From the NCBI GenBank assembly GCA_021234155.1, contig JAJEKV010000510.1:62001-126000 (forward strand): a DNA stretch of 64,000 nt, read 5' to 3'. Below, piece by piece: positions 23,646-36,400 of this stretch. The translations under genes were made by a program, and so were the position numbers. The first letter of the stretch is position 1; the number at the start of each line of letters is the position of its first letter. The stretch is from Isoetes taiwanensis (taxonomy: Eukaryota; Streptophyta; Lycopodiopsida; Isoetales; Isoetaceae). The notes under the pieces were generated by a model. That model was given only the letters and a program-made list of their open reading frames with translations, did no database searches and had not been told where the DNA came from.

Positions 23646-24432
23646 GAGTTCTTCGAAAACCAGGTGGAAATCTCGGTAGGACCTCCAAAATGTTGATGGC
23701 AAACCTGGCTAAACCACCAACCTCAGGTCAAAGAAGTGATAATCTTGGTCTAGGACCTCCAGATCACTTGAGGTGATCACTCTGTGCTGGAATATCTGTG
23801 TTTAGACCTCCAGAAAACAAGATTTCACTAGTTTCCCTAAAGCTAAAAAAGCTAGTCTTGTTCAAACAGGCACAGAAACCAATGCACTCAACATTTTGAG
23901 CCCAAATAAGCATAGCATGATACAATGATATGTGTAAAAAGTGTTGTAGAAAGTCTATGCAAAGAATCTCCACGGTTGGTGAGGAATATTGATTCTTGAC
24001 TGAGTCAGAAACTAGTCAATGGACTGGACAGTGCACCAAATTTTGCCAAATGAAAACGATGATGAATTTTTATTCAACTATATTCGGCCGGTGAGCACGG
24101 GGGACGCACAATAAGTGCATGCTATTTTCAAGGTCAAAAATCGTTATGTGGTTTAAAAAACATGTTTAAGCATCAAATATCTATAGAAAAAATGAGACAG
24201 ACTTTGAAACATTAGATGATTGCTCTTCCCCCCTTTTTTTACTTTTTCAACTTTTCCTTTTCCAAATGATTGTACTAGATGCAACTGTAGCCTCGGATGC
24301 AACCAGATACAGATATGTAGTTTTTTTCTATTTTTCGAGTTAATTTAGATGCAAGCGCAACAAATAATATTTTCCAAGGTCAGATTTTCATTCAACTGGA
24401 AGCAGAGTCATCACATTTGATATCATGTTAAT

Positions 24433-26599
24433 TTGATTTGATTTGATTTGATTTATTGTCACGCCATTTCAGACCCTCAGGTCCATTAGGCGACAAGAGA
24501 AATACATGTAGCAAGAAACACTAAACGAGGCCATTTGCCTCAAGATTATCTGCAACATCATTTAGTTCTAAAATTATCTTACGATGTTTCCACCAAGCTT
24601 GAAGGTAAGCTCCTAAGTGGGCTGCTGGTAATGTAAGTAGCATAGAAAAATTCCCATAAATCCCATAGATCTCCGTATTTCTTCAAACCTGGAGCATTCA
24701 AGGAATCGCGTGTTCTTCATCCTCAACCACCGCTTCTTCGCAACAAGGACAAAACCTCAACTCCCTTGGCAAGTCATATCGTACTTTCGATTTCCAAAGA
24801 ATGGGGGCGTAGGCGCGCTTGGGAGATGAGCTTACGTGTTTTTCTCGATATCGACTATTAAGATAGTCCTGTTCAACATACATCATCATGAGGTTGACTT
24901 TGTTATAATAGAAGCCCAATTTGGGTGCCAAAGGTGGCATCCATATTGTGCTCAACACCTTTTCTGAAAGTAAACTACGAATCCCCAATTCAGTTGCTGG
25001 TATCTCATCTATATTTAGTGCCCATCTTTCCAACCATTCCTTCAATTGTGTGTACCAGCCATTTTGGTGTTTCATTGATTCACTTAGAGCATGTCGAGGT
25101 AGCCTATCATCTTCTAGACTTTGTATCCTTCTTAAATATCCAAGTGTCAAACATAGTGCTTCTGCCTCTAGCGGAAGAAATCCTGCCTCAGCAAGAAGCA
25201 TCGCATATGGTGTTTGTACTTTGGCACCAAGCTCTGCTATTAAGAATCTCTTTTGTATTTGTTCAATATTTGCCCAATTCTTCTTTGACAAGCCTGGTCC
25301 CCATACTGGACAACCATATAGAATAACTGGCTGCACTAACATTTTAAACATAAGTTTCTTCAAAGACCATTCCTGGACATGTATGTTCTTCCATATGCTC
25401 ATGATGCTGTATAAAGCTCTCATCCCCCCAGATATTCTCTTACTTACCCCAGCATTCCATTTGTAATTATCCGTGAACTCAACACCCAAATATTTATACT
25501 GATGCACCTGTTCTAGAGCTTCCCCTTCCAAATAAAAGCTGATATTCTGCCGCTTTCCTATTATCATGACTTTTGTCTTTTCTTTATTCACTGTCATGCC
25601 TTTCTCCCGACAAAACATCTCCAATGCAGTTAATTCTTTCTGAAGCCCTGTTTCTGTTCTAGAGAGAAGAACCACATCGTATGCATAAAGCAAAAGTTGA
25701 ACAGCATATTTATTAAGGTGCACTCCTGTTCCTCCTTCCCTTTCCATCCACTCTTCTAATTCATCAATAAATATTCCAAACAGGGTGGGTGAGAGCGGGC
25801 ACCCTTGCTTCACTCCTATATTGCTTTCCACCTTTTCTGGACCATCCATGGGAAATGACAGCTCAACCAAAACCTTTTCATAAAGTCTGATAACCCCCTG
25901 ATGCAATTCCCTAGGCACCTTTAGACGCGCTAATCGATGTCCTAGTTTACTTCTCCACACCCTATCAAAAGCTTTAGAAAAATCAACAAAGCAACAATAT
26001 AAAGCATTTCCGGCTCCTTTTGCCCCTTACGCCACTACACGCAATGTGAAAAGATGATCAACAAAGAGAGTGTTTTTTGAGGAAACCCGCTTGTCCATGT
26101 GCACGGACCCTACTAGCTTCAGCCCATATGGTAATCTTCTTCTCAAGCCGCTGACCAAAAAGCTTTGCCATGACACTCACCGACCATAATAGTTCGTAGT
26201 TTTTTTTTACCATATTTCTATCTCCACTTTTATGTATGGGCACAATCCGATTCATGCACCATTTATTCGGGAAAGCCATGGATTAATGCCATATTAAACA
26301 ACTCGGCTAGTTTTTGTGTGCAAACTGTCCTCCCCATTTTAAGAGTTCAATTGCCAATCCCTATTTAATCACGTGCTTTGCCATTTTTCATTTTACACAA
26401 GGAATGTTTTACATCTTCATTTGTGAAAATATCAATCATTTCCCCTTCTACGCTCCATAGGTTCACCACGGGACATTATACAAAGCGGTGCATACTCTAG
26501 CAAGTCACCTCTCTCAAAATTACCTAAAGGGGCTTGGGGCGGCGAAAATTCCTCCAAAATTGCTTAGGCATTCCTTTAAGCTCTTCCATCAACTTCTCA
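24433..26599 (-). mobile_element. 5'-truncated LINE with AAATC-repeat tail
   Basis: The insert is absent from the middle LTR, which fixes its ends. Read on the minus strand it ends in about four AAATC repeats rather than poly(A). It is flanked by the 5-base duplication TTAAT (24428-24432 and 26600-26604). It is about 2.2 kb and contains the C-terminal half of an ORF2-type protein, so it is strongly 5' truncated, as expected from target-primed reverse transcription. Confidence 0.9.
24698..26420 (-). pseudogene. Non-LTR reverse transcriptase (ORF2 C-terminal part)
   Basis: A 420-codon open stretch (24698-25960) carries the palm and thumb of a non-LTR RT: GVKQGCPLSPTLFGIFIDEL, then YAYDVVLLSRTETGL at the catalytic site, then NKEKTKVMI and YKYLGVEF. 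It ends in a Cys/His cluster (CPCCEEAVVEDEEHAI). The fingers region lies upstream in other frames (26058-26279: NRIVPIHKSGDR, MAKLFGQRLEKK, AHGQAGF). The catalytic motif reads Y-A-Y-D where F/Y-A-D-D is normal, so the first Asp is replaced. With frameshifts between 25960 and 26060, before 26279 and near 24705, the copy is inactive. The microsatellite tail points away from plant L1 toward RTE/I/Jockey-like groups; the clade is not assigned. Confidence 0.85.
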
Positions 26600-28334
26600 T
26601 TAATGATCAAGATGATCAATTAACAAGTCATCTCTAAAAACCAAAACACACAAATCATGAATTTTTTTGGATACAAATTGATCATAATATGCCTCGGGGA
26701 TTGATTTCTTAAAGGCGGGGAGGATCTCTCGACATCAATTCCGACTTCACTCTTGGTGCCGTCTTGAATCGCGCAAAAAGCCCCGAAATTTTTCTGAATC
26801 GATTTGCCCCCTTTTGAAAATGCTCATTCTGTTTCCATTCTTGCAAAATCCAACAGATTACTCGTCGTTGCTTAGCGGGCTTAGGGTTCTTGAGGTCTTT
26901 CGGGTTAAATCGGGAGGATATAGTCATGATTAGGTAGTTTCCAGCTGCTAAAAATCCGTTTCTTGGCCTGCAAATTTTAGGGTTCTTGATTTTTCTTGCG
27001 AAGAAATATCCCACAGGCAGGAATGAAAAAGTGGGCCAAGGTATAAATATAGATCCATTTCCCTGTTTATTGATTACGTGGTCTCCTCCCACGCCAAGCT
27101 CGGCTCGTGTTTCGACTTGGCATGCCAGGGGGGACGCCACTTGGCAGAGGATGAGAGGGTAGATAGATGGGGGGGTAGATGTAGGTAGGTTTTACCATTT
27201 TTTCAATGGTAGCGTTTTCCAAGGAAGCCATTTAGAAGGTCAATATAAACTCTTTTTTCAAAAATGTTTGTGCCAGGTGGCATGATTTCATGAGGGCTAC
27301 CAGGTGGTATCATCAAATTTTCGAATGGAATACTTTGATTTTTTTTTGTGGGAAAAATAAATGAAGTGACTAGGCATGGGACTTGGTGAGGTGGCAAAAA
27401 TGATGATGATGTGGCACTTAAGGGTTGGTAACCATCTTTTCCCCTAGTCAAAATGATTTTTGGCAATAGGTTAGAATGAGGTGGCAAGGAGGAAGAACAA
27501 GGCTAATAGGCTCATTTTCCAAGCATTTCAATTTTATGGTTGACCAACTTTTGGGTTTGGTCAAAACTTGCCTAGTCATCATTTGATGATGTAAAGTGAT
27601 GTGATGATGTAGAATGATGTAATGATGTTGAGTGATGTAATGGTGTGGAGTGATGTGATGATGTGGACACTTGTTGCTTAGGTGGCAACTTGGTGGATGA
27701 CATATGGAAGTAGCAAATAATGAGTGGACCAAAGTAGCTTTGTAGGTGATGACATGTGTGTCTAGCCATCATGCCATGTCACCTAGAAGTGGTGACTAGG
27801 CAAATTCGTGCTTAGCTTTTTCCTTTTTTTTTTTTTTTATTTTGGCTAGCAAAAAATGCTTTTTTAGCTTTAGCTACTTGGTGTGAAGTGCATGATAATG
27901 GAATGGTGTGATGAAGAATAGTAACATGAAACTTGATGCTAGGCAATCTCTTTGGTGTAACAACTTTCTTGGAAATTGTGCCTTAGGTAGTGGTAGGTCA
28001 ACTATGGAACAAGAGGCTATGTGTGAGATGAATAATGGTATAGGGTATGGAGATGCAAAAAAAACAAAATAAGGGTAATGGTATGTTGGAAATGAGGTCA
28101 ATGTGAAGGAATAGAGTAGAAATGACAATATGAAGGAGAAAAATACCATTTTCATAGCTTGCAATCTTCATAGGGGTCTTCCAAACTTCTAGATGCTTAG
28201 ATCCTCTCAATGTGTGACCTTGATTCCAGTTCAATGTCTTCACTTGGTTCTTCAACATAGTATCTTCTCTTTTTTTTTTTGTAATATGAATAAGATTTGA
28301 TGGCACCTTGCCATGTTGCCATAGCAGGGCAACA

Positions 28335-29800
28335 ATGATGTATATAATTCCTCATGTGAGTTTCAGAGATTTAGGTGCTTTGATAAGATTTTGAACACAG
28401 GTTGCATATCCCTCATTCTAAAGTGCAAGGAACCCAAGACTATTTCTGACTGGCGACCTATTATATTGCTTTCCTCTGTGTACAAGATCTTTGCTAAGAC
28501 ATTAAACAGAAAAAGTTGGAGACATTTTAACAAATTCTATCTTGTCAACACAATCTGGTTTTTTCCCTTGTCGTTGTATTCTCAAAACGTGGTTGCGGCA
28601 TAGAGGGAATATATTGGACCCAGTTACATGGTCATAGAGCAGTGTATCTTAAGCTTGATTTTGCTAAAGCTTACGATAGTATTGATTGGGGTTTCTTGGA
28701 GAAGTGTCTTCTTGCTCTTGGGTTCAGGGAGTCATTTACAAGAGATGTCATGAAGCTTCATATGGCATCAAGGTCTACTGTACTTTTCAAGGCGAGCCAT
28801 CTAATATTTTTGTAGTGAGTAGAGGAATTTATCTTATCACCCTTGCTCTTCACAATTGTGGCAAAAGTATTATCCCAGTTTTTCTCTGTGGCTATCCAGG
28901 ATGGCATCATTCAAGGTCTGCCAATGGATGATGGTGCTCAAGAGGTGTATAATCAATATGCAGATGACACTTTATTGTTCCTAATTGCCGAGACTAAAAA
29001 TCTCCATAATGTTAAGCTATTGTTAGGCACATTCTCCTTAGCATCAGGAGTTTTTGTAGGTTGGCAAAAGTGTACTGCTTTGTGGACACTGGATAGTCCC
29101 ATCCCTCCCTGTCTTCTAGACTATCCATGGAAGATTATTCTACATGGCAATACCACAAAGTTGCTTGGTATTCCTGTCAGAATTCACGTCTCCGCTTTAG
29201 GTGCTTGTGATGAAATTATTACAGGATTGCAAAAACACTTGTTTTGGTGGAATACATCTAAACTATCCATGCTCGGAAGAATCACTGTGGCTAAATGTGT
29301 TCTTAATAACATTCATGACATCTGCTCTATTAGCTCCTCAATGTAAGATGGAGGAGATTATGCGTATCATCAGGAATTTTATTTGCGGTGTAAATGAAGT
29401 AGGAGTTGTGGCGGGAGAAGTGTATTAAACCTAAGGTAGCTGATGGTCTTGGAATGTTGGATTTTCGCCTTCAAAGTAAGCGGATGATATCCAAGTTTAT
29501 TTGGAGGATTCTCATTAGTAAGGATGATGCTCCTAGCCTTAGGTTGCGGATACAGTCGATTCAGCATTGTCTTTGATTTCATAAGGCCACCATTAAGCCT
29601 CTCCTTCCTTGAACTTTGCTTTATCATATACATCCATATCCTAACGCTTCTCCCTTTCTAAAAGGGTTGCTTGCTGCCTGGGATGCTGTCAAGTCTCTTT
29701 TTCATTTTAATCCTGAGCCGTATCTTCAGTTGTCTACGTCATGTTGGTGGATTCCTTTGTAGGACACTCTTGAGAATGTGCCTCTAAGTGTTGTTGTTCA
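28335..29800 (+). pseudogene. Old L1-type LINE reverse transcriptase relic
   Basis: On the plus strand, scattered over all frames, the order of an L1-type RT is readable: NTGCISLILKCKEPKTISDW and RPIILLSSVYKI at 28400-28480, AYDSIDWGFLEK near 28670, QYADDTLLF (catalytic YADD, about 28955), GVFVGWQKC, TTKLLGIPVR, LSMLGRITVAK, then KxADGLGMLDFRLQSKRM at 29430. Numerous stops and frameshifts show it is far older than the LTR array that landed in its 5' part. It fades out around 29750-29800. Confidence 0.85.
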
Positions 29801-29836
29801 TCATCCAAAAACACAACACCGATGGATAGCAGCTGG

Positions 29837-29902
29837 TATAAGCATTATTGCAGCTTGGCATGAGTCTGGTATAAGCATTATTGCAGCTTGGCATGAGTAC
29901 AG
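29837..29902. repeat. 33-base tandem duplication
   Basis: A unit beginning CTGGTATAAGCATTATTGCA and ending CATGAGT is present twice in direct tandem just downstream of the LINE relic. Confidence 0.85.
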
Positions 29903-31158
29903 TAAATTCTGTTGTCTGAAATGCTTGAATTAATGCTTGAGAAATGATGGTCTTTCCTGGTCTAACGGCAGCTGCCATGTTGCATTAACCCACTAGCACT
30001 GCTCACACCCAAGAGAGAGAAATTTTGCTGCCAGAAAAATGAACAGAAACAACAAAAATACCTTGGAAGAAGAAGTTTGGCCGGAAAACCCATTTTTTAC
30101 TTCCAAAAGTCACACCCGAAAAAGAGCACACCGGCATGAAAGAAAAAGCCCAAAAACTTTTTAAGTAAGTAGATAAAATGGGTGTCCTTAGTATGGTCTT
30201 TAAATACCAAGTTGGGAGAAAAAGAAGCATTAAGTGATACCATCCAAGGCCTAAGCTGACATTGATGTTCGTGTTTATGGGGGAAAAGATAGATGACATG
30301 TGATCTCAGAAGTAATACAAAGTCCGAAATAATACAAAGTAATAATAACATCTTTTTCAAAGCATCTTAGAAGAAAGGTGGTGTGGATGCCAAACAATCC
30401 TAGAAGAAACAATAAATGAATTAAAAGTCTCCTTGATGTTGTGGATGAACAAGGAGACCCATAACCAAAATCAGTTTGGTCCTCGTAGCATAAAATTGAA
30501 GATAAAGCAGATGGAATGCATATTTAGCCCACAAGACCCCAACCACGTGGATAATGCTTGGAGTTGCAACCCCTAAAAGTTGGACATTATAAACACAATT
30601 GACTTATTACAATTGAGACTCTTTAGCAAATATGTATTGGCGACATAGAAATCTGCCAGATAGATATTATCGCACTATAAAAAGTGTAACTTAGCTAGAT
30701 AATACAAGCCTACAAATCCCTAAATTCAAATTTTGAAAACTGTTTAAACAAAAAATGCACACTTTGTCCTTTTACGAAGAGATGGCATCATATTCATAAT
30801 CAAGCCAATTTGTAAAGTCCTATTCTTCCCTCCAGCATTGTACTTCCAAAGGTCGCACATATAAGATACTCACATGTATTGCATTCTGAGTTTTCATAAA
30901 CACTAGAATCTTGGGTATGCCACATGCGATTGTGTGCTAAACTCTAAAATTGCCAAGTTTCTTTTCAAAGAGCCAGCGTATCAAAAGGACTTGTATGAAG
31001 ATAGCAGAAATCAGAACTAACCCCACTAGAATTGCCCTATAAATTACCCCCTTACTCATGTTAATATTTAATGTAAATAAAACCAATATCCTATTAGAAC
31101 TTATCATCATGTATAAAGCCAAACCAATAAAATTCAAATTATACATTGTGCTTCGTGG
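29903..31158. other. Intergenic, no gene seen
   Basis: The only open frames are short and lack recognisable domains. I see no RNA gene and no obvious repeat in this stretch. Confidence 0.5.
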
Positions 31159-31453
31159 AATAATTTAAGGGCTAAATTTAGCTATTTGGCAATTTTTTAG
31201 CACATTCTCAAAAAATATTGGCTAAAGTAAATGGGAAACGAATTGGGAAAAAAAATATTAATTTTAGCTTAACATTTTTCGCGCCTGCACCAACCTTTGA
31301 TCTCTTTAGCCAAATGCTAGAAAGTAAGAGAGTGAAATTTTAGACTATTTAGCTAAACTATAGAAACTTCTGGAATGAAATTCGAGTTAGTTTAGCTAAC
31401 ATCATTCTAGATTATAAGAAATATATAGTTAGTAAATTATTTTCTAACATCTA
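31159..31453. repeat. AT-rich MITE-like unit, copy 1
   Basis: A unit of about 295 bases starts GGGCTAAATTTAGCTA and is full of TTTAGCTAA/TTAGCTAAA motifs in both orientations. It is followed directly by a second, diverged unit starting at 31454. A related sequence lies at 50615-50790. It is non-coding. The motif-rich, AT-rich, short nature suggests a MITE, but no clear terminal inverted repeats were established. Confidence 0.6.
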
Positions 31454-31547
31454 TGGAATTATTTGAGGCCTAAATCTAGCTAGCTTGCATTGTTTTAGAA
31501 TATTTCCACAAAGAAAATGACTAAAGTAAATGGAAACAATAAAAAAT
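31454..31547. repeat. AT-rich MITE-like unit, copy 2, left part
   Basis: This aligns with the first ninety-odd bases of copy 1 (GGCCTAAATCTAGCTA..., ACTAAAGTAAATGGAAAC). The rest of the unit resumes at 37434, beyond element A. Confidence 0.65.
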
Positions 31548-31858
31548 AAGGTGCTACGCACGAAGGGTTGCCCTCCAGTGCCTCGAGGGTGTGTTTGCAT
31601 ATTTTTAGATGTTCTTTGTTTAATATTGAGCCTTTATAAATGTTGTATCTGAAAAAGAGCATGGTTAATCTTACGGGAAGAAAGCATAGAATTGACTGCA
31701 AAACTCTAGCGCTGCTTAGATGGATCTCACCATGTAGCCAACTTAACTCTAATTACTTCTAACTTCTTCCTTTAATCCTACTTCTAGGATCTCGCCATAT
31801 GGCCACTTTCCCTCAACCCAATGGCTCTAAAAGTTTCTAACCTAACTTTATGCAGGAA

Positions 31859-31960
31859 AAGGTGCCCTTGCAGGCCCTTACATCTGGCTTGGGCACTGGC
31901 TCGCCCTAACGGGCCCGCCAAGCCCTTACCTCAAGTAAGGGCCTGCAAAAGGCGCCACCT
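31859..31960. repeat. Foldback of about 100 bases inside element A
   Basis: The arms TTGCAGGCCCTTAC and GTAAGGGCCTGCAA are perfectly complementary and are extended by AGGTGCC-type bases outside. A second inner pairing involves CTTGGGC and GCCAAGCCC. It is GC-rich in an AT-rich setting. It could be a small foldback element or a structured transcript. Confidence 0.7.
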
Positions 31961-33464
31961 TATCCCTAACAATAGGACTATACTAACCTTCATTTCATGC
32001 AGCACTACTCCCCTTTTGTTTGGGTCCTATAGGCCAATTGGTCTCCGCAGACGATAAAAATCAATTCAATTCCATTTAATTCTCTGGTCTACAATAGATT
32101 CGGCTGCATGAATGCTTCTTAATGCTAGAGGTTAGGAGTTGCAACACCATTGGCACTCCAATAGCCAGTCTCAAGAAATCTTGTTTTTTAATTTAAGGCT
32201 CACTCTTCTTGTGTATATCTCTTGCTATCTTTGTGTCATTACAACATGCTTATTTAGTCTGTGATGAACCATAAAACAGAATAATAGCAGGAATGCTTAC
32301 ATGCAAAGGTGCCCGGGCAACAATACGTCATTGTTGTCGGTGGGGCAATCCATGTACTTGTACTTTGGTGACACCCCTTGGAACATTTTAGACTACTGTA
32401 CATTACATTTACAACTCTACATTCTACATTCTACATTAACATGTCTACAATGTCCTTGTAACATCTGCTCTATTTGCTATACATACAATACTTTCTGTAC
32501 AATACTTTCCTTGCATGATTAAGTACACGTGATGCAACATTTAAAGAGATCCAATGTCTACATTTTTTAAGGTGCAAAATAGACCAGCAACTAAGTTAAC
32601 TGGTGCAGATTAGAGAGTTTTAAATAAACCACTTAAAAGGCTGACAATCTAAACATGTATGCTCTTGTCACTGCTGATGCCAACGTGAGTTCTTTTAGAA
32701 ATTTAAGACCTAATTTATCATATTGTGTGCAGCTGCTATTCGTAAAAGACCAAAACAAAAATATGCGTTGAATGTAGAAAACAATATCTCTTTATAAAAG
32801 CCTGTCCAGTATGTGCAGACTTATCGGCCATTACCATTCATTCTAATACAAAGGTAGTGGTTTGCCATCATTCGCGCATGCCTTCTTTCGCAGCAATGTT
32901 AGGCCTCAATGCTCAGGTTGGAGCTGAAACTGTAGCTTGGAGACTACCTCGACCAAAAAACGTGCGTGCAAGCTGCAACTATGGTCTTTTCTGTGCCTGT
33001 CATACTTCAAATAGAAGGTTCTCTTTCCAGCCCAATGTCCAGAGGCAATGCAAATTTCACCCAGAATACTGTTAGAATTTGAAGCCCTCGCTTCAAAAAG
33101 TGGACAAATCTGCAAGCTTCTGCAATATCCAACACTACATTGTTAAAGCTAATAGATTTTGAGAAGGGACATGAATTATACATAGGACTCATATTAATGC
33201 TGCTTGGCCTATCTTTCACTTGTAAATATGCATATACAGTTTCAAAAGAAACTAGAAATTGGTTGTGCTTTTTATGCCTCTTCCTACTTTAAAGAGACAT
33301 GTTCTTGTACGAAATGCATCCGCAGAAAGAGAAGGCTTTGTAAGAAAATAACGTAACAATAACCCCACTCCCTTCTCCTTTATCACAATTGATCAAATAC
33401 AATGTACAGATGCAAATGTCAGACATCTATGAAAGCCATTACCTGATTGAACTTGGGGAGTTAG

Positions 33465-36400
33465 TCCACTGCATCATTTCCCACCAGAGCTTCTCCAACA
33501 AACACTACTGTATCTGGTCCGTTCACATTTATCAGCCTGGATAAAGCCTGCCTCAAGGGTTGATTGTCCTGCACAAATAAAAGCTGTTATTGAAGGATGG
33601 TTCCATTGCCACCTTTAAAACAACCCAGCATTGTTTCAAAAATTTCACTCTATGTTTGTTATGTATCTCCTTGGCAATCTTCAGTAACACATAAACTCCT
33701 CTCCTTTCGTTTAGTATTTTCTTTTGCAGTTCAATTGACATGTCTGTGCAACTTCCAATGTAAAAATTTTAAAGAACCATTTAATTGCTCATGTATAAAA
33801 AGAGTACTTTCCATTATCTTTGTGTTTCAACTAAGATAATGAAAGCACTTTTTATAAAATGTACCCGGTAAGGCTCTTCCATCAGGTTTGAGTGCTTCCA
33901 TCGATCTGCACAAAGCTAATATAACTGCAAACGCTTCATAATAAAAAATGACAGCAAAATCATCTTAAACCTGCTGTGTCAAATCTGATAAACAACTCTC
34001 TTGACAAGCTTGACTAGACTCTATTCTTGAGCTCCCATCTAAGTTGCTTTCTTTAGTAAATTTAAATATCGCCCTTGAACCAACATTCCCAACAAACAAG
34101 ACAATCAAGAGTCTAACAAGAACTATTATCCAGGGACATGTGGTTTTCGCAATACGGTAAACAATCTTTTTCGTCACCCTCAATCAGTTTCTTGAAAGTT
34201 GTTAGCAACTTCTTTTATGGGGCTTCTTTGATTCAGACAAGATGTCCAAGACACGTCCCAAAGAACCTAACTTGGTCGCTCTATTCTTGATCAATGATCT
34301 CAAACTTCCCTGGCTTTGGGTCTAGATATGGCCAACAAGGTCTCATCTCTGTTCATCCTCAAAACAATGCAGTATAAACCTAATCTACTTAAAATGCTTT
34401 CAAGCATCAAGCTTCAACCTACTCAATTCAAGAACGTTACCAATTCGTTATTCTGCCCTATCTGTCTTCAATGTCTGGTAGTACAATAATATTTGAGTGG
34501 CATCCATTTTCTGACATAAAATTTCATTCTACTTAGGAAAAAGACAATTTCTCAGATTCTCTTTGTCAAAGAAAATGAAAAGCTGCTTCATCTCTTATCC
34601 CATACATCCGTTCACCTAGCACCTTAAGAGATTGAGCAATCAAACCAGTTGCCTGCACACCCACTCGGGTATTCAGAATGTAGGCAATAACATCACATGT
34701 TCGTGGGTTGCCTAGACTTTGACATTAAATATGGAGGCAAAGTTATTTGTTGGATTAATTTCTAGACCATTAGGCGAAGATAAAGTCTTTCAAATGCAGG
34801 GTTACACTCATCTGTATGGCTCTATATATAAATCTTCACATACCAGACACTAATGTAGGACCGAAATATCTCCTAGTTTCTAAAGCATTTCCTCTTATAC
34901 CCTTCCTATAGTACTTGTTTCAGGTTAAAATCCCTTCCTATAGCACTTGCTCCTGTAGATATTGGAGTCCCCCTAACAGATACTCATGCCCTGAGGTACA
35001 TGGTTCCCAATATTCTAAGCCTGATGTGGTCAGGTCTCTATGGAAAGTATGGAAACTATACTTTTGCAACCATAGAAAGTACATCAACCACATACTGTCT
35101 ACACATAATGACATTACTGTAAATAAGTCCCATAAGTCCCACTAAAAATAACATTTAGATAGAGATAGGTAGAGGGTGCTCATATAAGTTGTTTTTGCTG
35201 TAAATACTTTTGTACCTCGTTATCACTTCTATTTCCTCCAGCATATCACAAGGGCTCCAGCAATTTCTTACAACAGTTTAGTTACAGTGCCCTAACAATA
35301 TCAGCAATGGCAAAGGATGCCCTCAAATACGCCATAACAGAGTAGATGCTCACATCTAAAGAAATTTCCCCACCAAACCTATTGAACTATTTGTTCTAAA
35401 ATATAGACCTTTGGTTCACATAATAGATGCAACTATATCTTTACTCCACAATACTAATTAGCTTTCTTAGCAAATAATGATGACATTGTTGTTCCTAAGA
35501 CTTTCCATGAGAAGAGCCAATGTTTGTGAAAACCCATGCAACCCTGTGCTATTCTCATAGAAATTTCGCAAGAACAATGGCATGATTAGCTTATGGTGTT
35601 GGACCTTGCTCTTGGCAACTCCAATTTACAATGTTATTCTCATTGAAGATCAGACCATGCAATGTGCTGTGCTATTGAGTGAAGGCATCAAAAGCTTGGC
35701 AGAAGCCATCGGATGAGTAATTGACTCACTATATATTTTAAACCTCGCTGATTTATAGGTAAGATTTGCCAAAACCATTGCAAGTGGGACAATGGCTACC
35801 ACTTCCAAATCAAAAGCTGGTCATATACCAAGGTCTTCCAGCGAGTGATACGAGGTGTTTAGAGTTTTCTTAACAATGTTTTCAGAAGATGTGCTCTGAG
35901 TTATGGGGCATGACAGCCATGATAATGGCAAGGATGCACTCAGTCAGAGTTGCTTGTGAAAAAGAAATTGTACATTCCATCAGAATCTAAGGTTACCTGC
36001 AATCTTCTGGCATGGGTACGCAGTTGTTCAACAGCACCAGATCTGAATGTGTCACATGCAGCCGTCATGACACTAATATTATGTTGGAGAAGCCAGTATG
36101 CCACTTGTAAACATATCCCTTTATATTAGCTTCTCAAATTGAATAAAAGATATGAGATCAGCATTGAAGTTAGTTGACTTTCCAACGCCATTAACCCCTA
36201 CAAAGACAATTACGTATGTCAATTGAACGTTTTGGAGTTGAAATTCTCACCAACACATCCTCCATAGCCCCCTGTACGGGAAGTGTAGTAGAATTTTAAC
36301 AAACATGTTCCATTTCTCCAACAAATACTTCTCCTATAGGAAGGACAAAGAATTCAGCACAGATAGCACAGTCAACCGCTGACAAACAAAAGATTTTATT

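Larger units (their letters stand above)
15339..28334 (-). mobile_element. Ty3/gypsy LTR retrotransposon, copy 2 (fossil)
   Basis: Same family and orientation as copy 1: 5' LTR 24044-28334 (interrupted by a LINE), gag 22300-23645, protease about 22100-22200, RNase H 21258-21790, RT 20007-21046, integrase 18771-19923, 3' LTR 15339-17456. It is broken in roughly a dozen places. The internal region (17457-24043, about 6.6 kb) closely matches copy 1 without the DNA transposon. Confidence 0.9.
24044..28334 (-). repeat. Third LTR (5' LTR of copy 2), interrupted by a LINE
   Basis: LTR sequence runs 24044-24432 and 26605-28334, together 2119 bases, matching the middle LTR. The right end (GGGCAACA) is followed directly by unrelated plus-strand LINE sequence, so 28334 is the true outer edge of the array. 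The next five bases, ATGAT, are the candidate target duplication. The partner lies outside the window. Confidence 0.88.

Noticed and set aside
24433-29800. Idea that the two LINE regions belong to one element
   Set aside because: They lie on opposite strands, have different RT motifs and very different decay; the left one is a precise insertion in the LTR, the right one is older flanking DNA.
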